In this document: positions 59,801 to 64,000 of the stretch, in pieces
How positions within the stretch are numbered: position 1 is the stretch's first letter
How the letters are laid out: every line of letters starts with the position of its first letter
Origin: Reticulitermes speratus
Taxonomy: Eukaryota; Arthropoda; Insecta; Blattodea; Rhinotermitidae
Assembly (NCBI GenBank): GCA_021186555.1
Contig: JAJKFL010000005.1
Location: forward strand, 44,449,635 to 44,513,634
Length of the DNA: 64,000 nucleotides
Direction: 5' to 3'
Position numbers and translations under genes: made by a program
The notes under the pieces: model-generated
What the model saw: the letters and a program-made list of their open reading frames with translations, nothing else
What the model was told of the DNA's origin: nothing
Database searches by the model: none

Positions 59801-62800
59801 CGGCATTACTCATTTAGAACACAAAATGTTTCTTGCGAATGCTTTGGGTCTGTATGACATTACAGAAAATAGGTGTTTTTGTATGATTACATGAACTGCT
59901 TGCAACTTTGTGTTAATAAGACAAGAGCACCTCTGCATCCTTATGATTATCATGTTTTAACTTCTGTAACCAGTTTAGTGGAGAGGTATGTTTGTGTGTG
60001 GCAGTGTGTGACAGCAGAAAGCTTCATCCCCTGTCTTGTAGACCTGTGCAAGGCATTGTGGGGCATCATGAACAGCTACCACCAGGTGATCAGCTGGCAC
60101 CAGAGGAAAGACTCCCAGAAACTGTCTGCAGGTGAGGCAGATATGATATTGCTTTTGATACAGTCTGATACAGTTTATAGTAATATGTGAGGTTGAGGGT
60201 TAGCATTTATGCTGCCAATGTTATGGCCACCTGTAATATGGCATCCTTGTTGTGCTGTATCATTATGGGTACAATTTTAAAAGCCTGTCTGTCCCCAGAG
60301 TACTTTCTGAGAGCACTTACACTTTCTGGGTATGTACTTCCAGCTGTTATGAACGTGGTTAACTTCAAGGGAGATCTGTGTGCTGATGTGTTTGCTGTCT
60401 GTAGAAGAATTTAGAAAGAGCTTCATGGCATATCGTACACTGCACATCAGAGTGGCAGCAACGGGTGGCATTTGCAAGTGTTTGCAAATCATTTAGAGTA
60501 CAGAGCCTTTTATTTTCATTGTGGGGCCGTGTGCTATGGAGTGGATGACACTGTTGCTGCAAAGTGACCATTGATGCTACCCACTCTGCAGCGCTCAGTA
60601 GCATACTACTTGGGTCATTTCAGAAGTTTTGTGTATGATTTTGTTGTAATAACAAAATACTAGATAAAAATGCTATTGATATTCCTGAATGCTTACACAT
60701 ATGTCCTCTACTCAATGTAATCACCAGCACTGTCCACACACTTTTCCCATCTATGTGGTAAATGATCAATTGCAGCTCTGTATTCGTCCTTGCTTGGACG
60801 CTTTAAAGAGGCAGTGACAGCAGTGTTGATATCGTCTTCCGATTCAAATCGTTTTCCCCGAAGATGTTCTTTCACACAAAAACAACCAATAATCATATAG
60901 GGTGAGATCTGGAGAGTAGGGAGGATGTGCAACACCTCCCAGCCCCAACGTTGCACCAGATTTTGCACATCACGATGGCGATGAGGTGTTGCGTTGTCCT
61001 GGAGCAAAATGGCACCATGCTCCAGCAGTTCTGGTTGTTTACGGCGAAGAGCCGGCCTCTCCCTACCAGAAGTCGGAATTTCACCAGCAAGTGTTTACCA
61101 TATGCTCACCAACAGCTTGGGGAAAAGAAAAGTTTGTGCAAAGTGAATTCCACACGTGCTCAACAATAACCAAAGAGCCATGCGTGTTCTCCTCGCCACC
61201 ACCCATCTGCAGCGTTGGAGAAATGAAGGCAATGCATTCCTCGATCGCATTTTAATGGTTGACGAGTCATGGATACAGTCATTTGACACTCAGCTGAAAC
61301 GACAGAATGCTGAATGGCGCACCCCAACGTCACCGAGGAAGAAAATTGCACGGCGCAGTCAGGGCGCTCTGACAGTCATGCATGTCATGTTCTTCAGCCG
61401 AAATGGGCTTATGCTTGAGCATCCCGTGCCAGTTGGCACCATGGTCAATGACCCATATTACTGCTGACTCTTGCAGGATAAGGTGAGGCCGGTTCTTTGC
61501 CGTAAACAACCAGAACTGCTGGAGTGTGGTGCCATTTTGCTCCAGAACAACACAACACCTCATTGCCGTCGTGATGCGCAAAATCTGGTGCAACGTTGGG
61601 GCTGGGAAGTGTTGGCACATCCTCCCTACTCTTCAGATCTCGCCCCATGTGATTATTGATTGTTTTCACGTGTGAAAGAACATCTTCGGGGAAAACGATT
61701 TGAATCGGACGACGATATCAACACTGCTGTCACTGCCTCTTTAAAGTGTCCGAGCAAGGACAAATAGAGAGCTGCAATTGATCGTTTACCAAGTAGATGG
61801 GAAAAGTGTGTGGACAGTGCTGGTGATTACATTGAGTAGAGGACTATGTGTAAACATTCAGGAATATCAATAGTATATTTATCTAGTATTTTGTTATTAC
61901 AATAAAATCATACACAAAACTTTGAAATGGCCCAAGTAATTCAATTTCTCTCATGATTTCTCTTGATTTCTGTGTTTAACCTTCACAACCTGTGCTTGAC
62001 ATTATATTGTATACTCATTCTGAGCCCTGATTCAATGTCTTTACAAACTACTTATTTCAAATTCTTTTTAATATCATCTTCCCAATTATTTGTTGGCTTC
62101 CCATGTTGCTTATCCCCTTGATGTTTCCCTACCATAGTTCTATAATGTCTGGACCAGCTTACATGTCTCTTAGCAAATTGTATTGGAAAAACACAGTCCT
62201 GAGGAAAATATTTCAACCTAAGAGAGATGTGCAGAGGGATTGCAGGGAATATGTATCCAGAAACTTCATTAACTTAAGGAGGTCATGATGTGCTGGGCAT
62301 GTAGCTTGGATATGGTAAACGAGACAGGTACAGAATTTTGTTAAGGCAGCCTCTTGGAAAATGAAGAGTTGAAAGGGAAATATTTGGATGGGAGGATTAC
62401 ATGAAAATGGATCTTATGAACATAAATTGATGCTGTGAAGTGGATTTAACTGGCTGAGGTTTGGACCATATTAACAGTGTTGAATCGTAAGGTCTGGTTG
62501 TTGTACGAGTTCTGTGTGTTGGTTGTAGGTGGAGTGAGTGAGCCAGTGGACTTTGAGGAAGGTTTCAGTAAGCAGTATGTGAAGCAGAAACTGGGGAATG
62601 GGCTGTTACGCATCTGGAATGACGTGCAGGCTCGGATATCAGCCTACCTCCTGGGCTCTGACCTTGCGTTGTACAAGTTTGAAGAGTTCCTGCAGATCCT
62701 TGGCATTGTGCACAGGTTTGTTCTGTAGAGAACACACTGTAGCATTGATTCTAGAATACGTGATTTTGCTCAGAAAGTCGAAGCATAGTCATTCCCATGT

Positions 62801-63971
62801 TGTTATTAGCGTATTCACAATGAGAATAAAAAAAGAACTACCTATTAGCTTGGCCATGCCATCTTTCATTCTGCACATAACTACTCAAGAAGCATGGAAC
62901 AGATTTTCATAAGCTCTGATAGAAGTGTACTAAAATTTGTCAACACATTCCAATTTTGGTTAAAATCATGCAATAGTTGGACAGTACATGAAGACCTACA
63001 TGTTTTCATGTGTGTTTATTCAGTACAGTTTGCTAAATATACATGACAGCAAAAAATGTTTTGTGGACAGATGTTATGAAGTTAATGTGCAGTACAGTTT
63101 TTGTGTGTTGTGGTTTTTGAGGTAAGTAAAAGTTATTATGTAGTATGCTGTGTCATGTCATAACTCACAACTAAAGGATTGATTTTGCTATTGCTTATCT
63201 GCATTGCCTGCTTTATGCTAGTTATAGGAGAGCATAAAAAATTAGCATCTGTCACAAACTTTTTGCCATGTGTCATGGTAGACACTGGTCTCTTGTTAAC
63301 CCTTTATAATGTGCCACAACGACACTGGCACTCTGCCAGATCCTTTGCCTTGCACTACAGTAGACACTTGTCCTTCCTGCAGACCTTTTGTATTGTGCCA
63401 CAGCAGACACTGGTGTCTCCTGCAGATCCTTTGTGATGTGTCACATCAGATGCCAGTGTTGTCCAGACCCTCTACATTGCAACACAGCACACACTCTTGT
63501 CTCCTGCAGCCCTTTTACCTTGTACCTTAACATATTGATGTCATGTCACCTGCAGACCACTTCCCTTGTGCCACAAAAGAGTGATGTTTCCTGCAAACCC
63601 TGTACCTTACACTACAACAGACACTGGTGTCCCCTGCAGAGCCTTTACCTTGTGTCATAGCAGGGACTTGACCTGGCACAAGCTGTACATGGTTGTTCAC
63701 AATGAGAGGAAAGGGAACTGGCATAGTTACTTTTCTCCTTACTACACTCAACTCTGTACTCAACTGTTATTGAATATGTAGGCTGATCGAGATTGGTGAG
63801 GAGTTCTGTGGCAGCAAGTCTGAGGACCTGCAGAATTCCATCAAGAAACAGAGCAGCAACTACTTTGGGAACTACCACCGTGAGCGCCTAGAGGAGCTGT
63901 GGATCTTCCTAGAGCATGAGAGCTGGGAAATGTGCCCAGTGAAGCCTGACTTCACAATTCTGCAGTTACAG
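53877..63971 (+). CDS. VPS50: VPS50 / syndetin (CCDC132), subunit of the EARP tethering complex, 5' part (gene runs off the window)
   Basis: Syndetin replaces VPS54 in the endosome-associated recycling complex (with VPS51, VPS52 and VPS53), which tethers recycling vesicles (family knowledge). Coding exons: 53877-53921, 54074-54286, 55856-55992, 56818-56995, 57667-57855, 58704-58937, 60005-60131, 62529-62715, 63782-63971, totalling 1500 nt or 500 residues. All phases agree. Diagnostic stretches are [83 protein letters not shown] and [18 protein letters not shown], in the same order as in human VPS50. The start [15 protein letters not shown] followed by GVPSKPSS fits the KIKSLMTRQGLKSPQES region of the human N terminus. 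The first exon has the weakest support because it is short and its donor is GTTGGT. The last exon ends CAG before GTCTGA; reading on would hit a stop, so it must splice to an exon beyond the window. Introns hold LINE, SINE and mariner insertions and a minisatellite. Confidence 0.93.
54396..54436. repeat. (CATA)n(TA)n microsatellite
   Basis: Short runs of CATA flank a TA run in the second VPS50 intron. Confidence 0.9.
54715..55501 (-). mobile_element. Jockey-like LINE reverse transcriptase 3' fragment
   Basis: On the - strand, 55501-54956 encodes [20 protein letters not shown], then [20 protein letters not shown] and [20 protein letters not shown], the C-terminal region that follows the RT catalytic core in Jockey-type LINEs. 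Decayed sequence to about 54715 continues toward the NSFYSIDE-type tail. It lies in the second VPS50 intron, antisense to that gene. Confidence 0.8.
55555..55690 (-). repeat. tRNA-derived SINE, 3' body
   Basis: CAGGGGGAGCAGAGGTATAG, TTTTTAACCTTGGTGCTAG and GGTGGTGAGTCATCAACTTC are the complement of the family body. It lies in the VPS50 intron, antisense to the gene, beside an antisense LINE. Confidence 0.65.
56200..56490 (+). repeat. RFEVLTAV-type dispersed repeat copy
   Basis: [18 protein letters not shown] corresponds to SLVxxxRRFRGxxCLHLQ of the family. It lies in a VPS50 intron. Confidence 0.5.
57140..57232. repeat. Polypyrimidine tract rich in TCC
   Basis: About 90 bp almost wholly of C and T with repeated CTCCTCCT units, in a VPS50 intron. 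Such tracts can adopt triplex DNA. Confidence 0.9.
58205..58620. repeat. Head-to-head pair of RFEVLTAV-type repeats
   Basis: The left copy on the - strand (58375-58210) reads [20 protein letters not shown] and [15 protein letters not shown]. The right copy on the + strand (58405-58610) reads [20 protein letters not shown] and [18 protein letters not shown]. They diverge from about 58390. The pair lies 90 bp before the VPS50 exon at 58704. Confidence 0.6.
60609..61936 (+). mobile_element. Mariner element with a long inverted duplicate of its 3' end, flanked by TA
   Basis: The element begins CTTGGGTCATTTC and ends GAAATGGCCCAAG, with TA on both outer sides, the target-site duplication of Tc1/mariner elements. 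The + strand frame from about 61082 to 61840 reads as mariner transposase ([20 protein letters not shown], then LLQNNTTPH, then [11 protein letters not shown]). It contains several in-frame stops, some of them Trp-to-TGA, and has Asn where the second catalytic Asp should be. The left about 450 bp (60609-61055) are an inverted copy of the right end (about 61480-61936) and encode the C terminus again on the - strand, there with LQDNATPH intact. The N-terminal DNA-binding half is missing. It sits in the VPS50 intron between the exons at 60131 and 62529. Confidence 0.88.
60708..61007 (-). pseudogene. Inverted-arm copy of the mariner transposase C terminus
   Basis: An open frame of 99 codons within the left arm of the mariner element. 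It contains [20 protein letters not shown], then [19 protein letters not shown], and ends SAGDYIE followed by a stop. The catalytic Asp of the LQDN motif is kept, unlike the right-arm copy. It lacks the first two thirds of a transposase and cannot be active alone. A local frameshift lies in the PPYSPDLAPCDY region. Confidence 0.8.
62150..62475 (+). repeat. LINE reverse transcriptase C-terminal fragment
   Basis: The reading [20 protein letters not shown] is followed after a stop by CAGHVAWIW, matching VLRRIFGPKRD and WAGHVARMG of the same LINE lineage as the scraps at 23.6 and 38.4 kb. It ends 54 bp before the VPS50 exon at 62529. Confidence 0.65.
62880..63080. repeat. Dispersed repeat, diverged third copy
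   Basis: GGAACAGATTTTCATAAGCT and GGACAGTACATGAAGACCTA followed by TTTATTCAGTACAG resemble the start and middle of the family at 15120 and 23740 at low identity. Confidence 0.4.
63245..63672. repeat. Minisatellite, about nine copies of a 43-bp unit
   Basis: Diverged units share GACACTGGTGTCTCCTGCAG followed by ATCCTTTG and TGTGCCACA. It lies in the VPS50 intron and ends 110 bp before the last exon in the window. Confidence 0.8.
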
Positions 63972-64000
63972 GTCTGAATGTTATAGATTACAGTACAATT

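Overview
This is a stretch of animal nuclear DNA, almost certainly from an insect. It holds intron-split genes with GT/AG junctions, tRNA-derived SINEs, non-LTR retrotransposon tails, mariner fossils and microsatellites. The G-protein beta protein reads closest to the insect Gbeta13F form. The dispersed repeats translate to phrases such as RFEVLTAV and CGNEPLG, which I associate with cockroach and termite genomes, so a polyneopteran and probably blattodean host is my inference, not a proof.

Three genes were rebuilt exon by exon, with matching splice phases throughout. (1) A complete Gbeta13F/GNB1 orthologue lies on the + strand (13565-28379, 8 coding exons, 340 residues). (2) A complete DNAAF1/LRRC50 (Drosophila dtr) orthologue lies on the - strand (48062 down to 34981, 9 coding exons, 779 residues); this is an axonemal dynein assembly factor. 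(3) The first nine coding exons of a VPS50/syndetin (CCDC132) orthologue lie on the + strand (53877-63971, about 500 residues), and the gene runs off the right edge. Gbeta and DNAAF1 are tail to tail. DNAAF1 and VPS50 are head to head across a CpG-containing interval that carries a textbook RFX X-box, as expected for a ciliary gene.

The first 13 kb hold no recognisable host gene, only decayed repeats: a mariner fossil at 7.4-8.5 kb, SINEs, LINE tails and low-complexity tracts. CpG dinucleotides are common from 1 to about 18.6 kb, scarce from there to about 52.5 kb, common again at 52.5-54.2 kb, then scarce to the end. This pattern suggests gene-body methylation that spares promoters and the first part of the first Gbeta intron.

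The most unusual content is a group of long palindromic fold-back elements (21.3, 33.3, 41.6 and 42.2 kb). Their arms repeat a module of the form CTGANGA - hairpin - GAAAC - short palindrome - A, which resembles a hammerhead ribozyme core. A mariner element at 60.6-61.9 kb has a long inverted duplicate of its own transposase 3' end in place of its 5' half.
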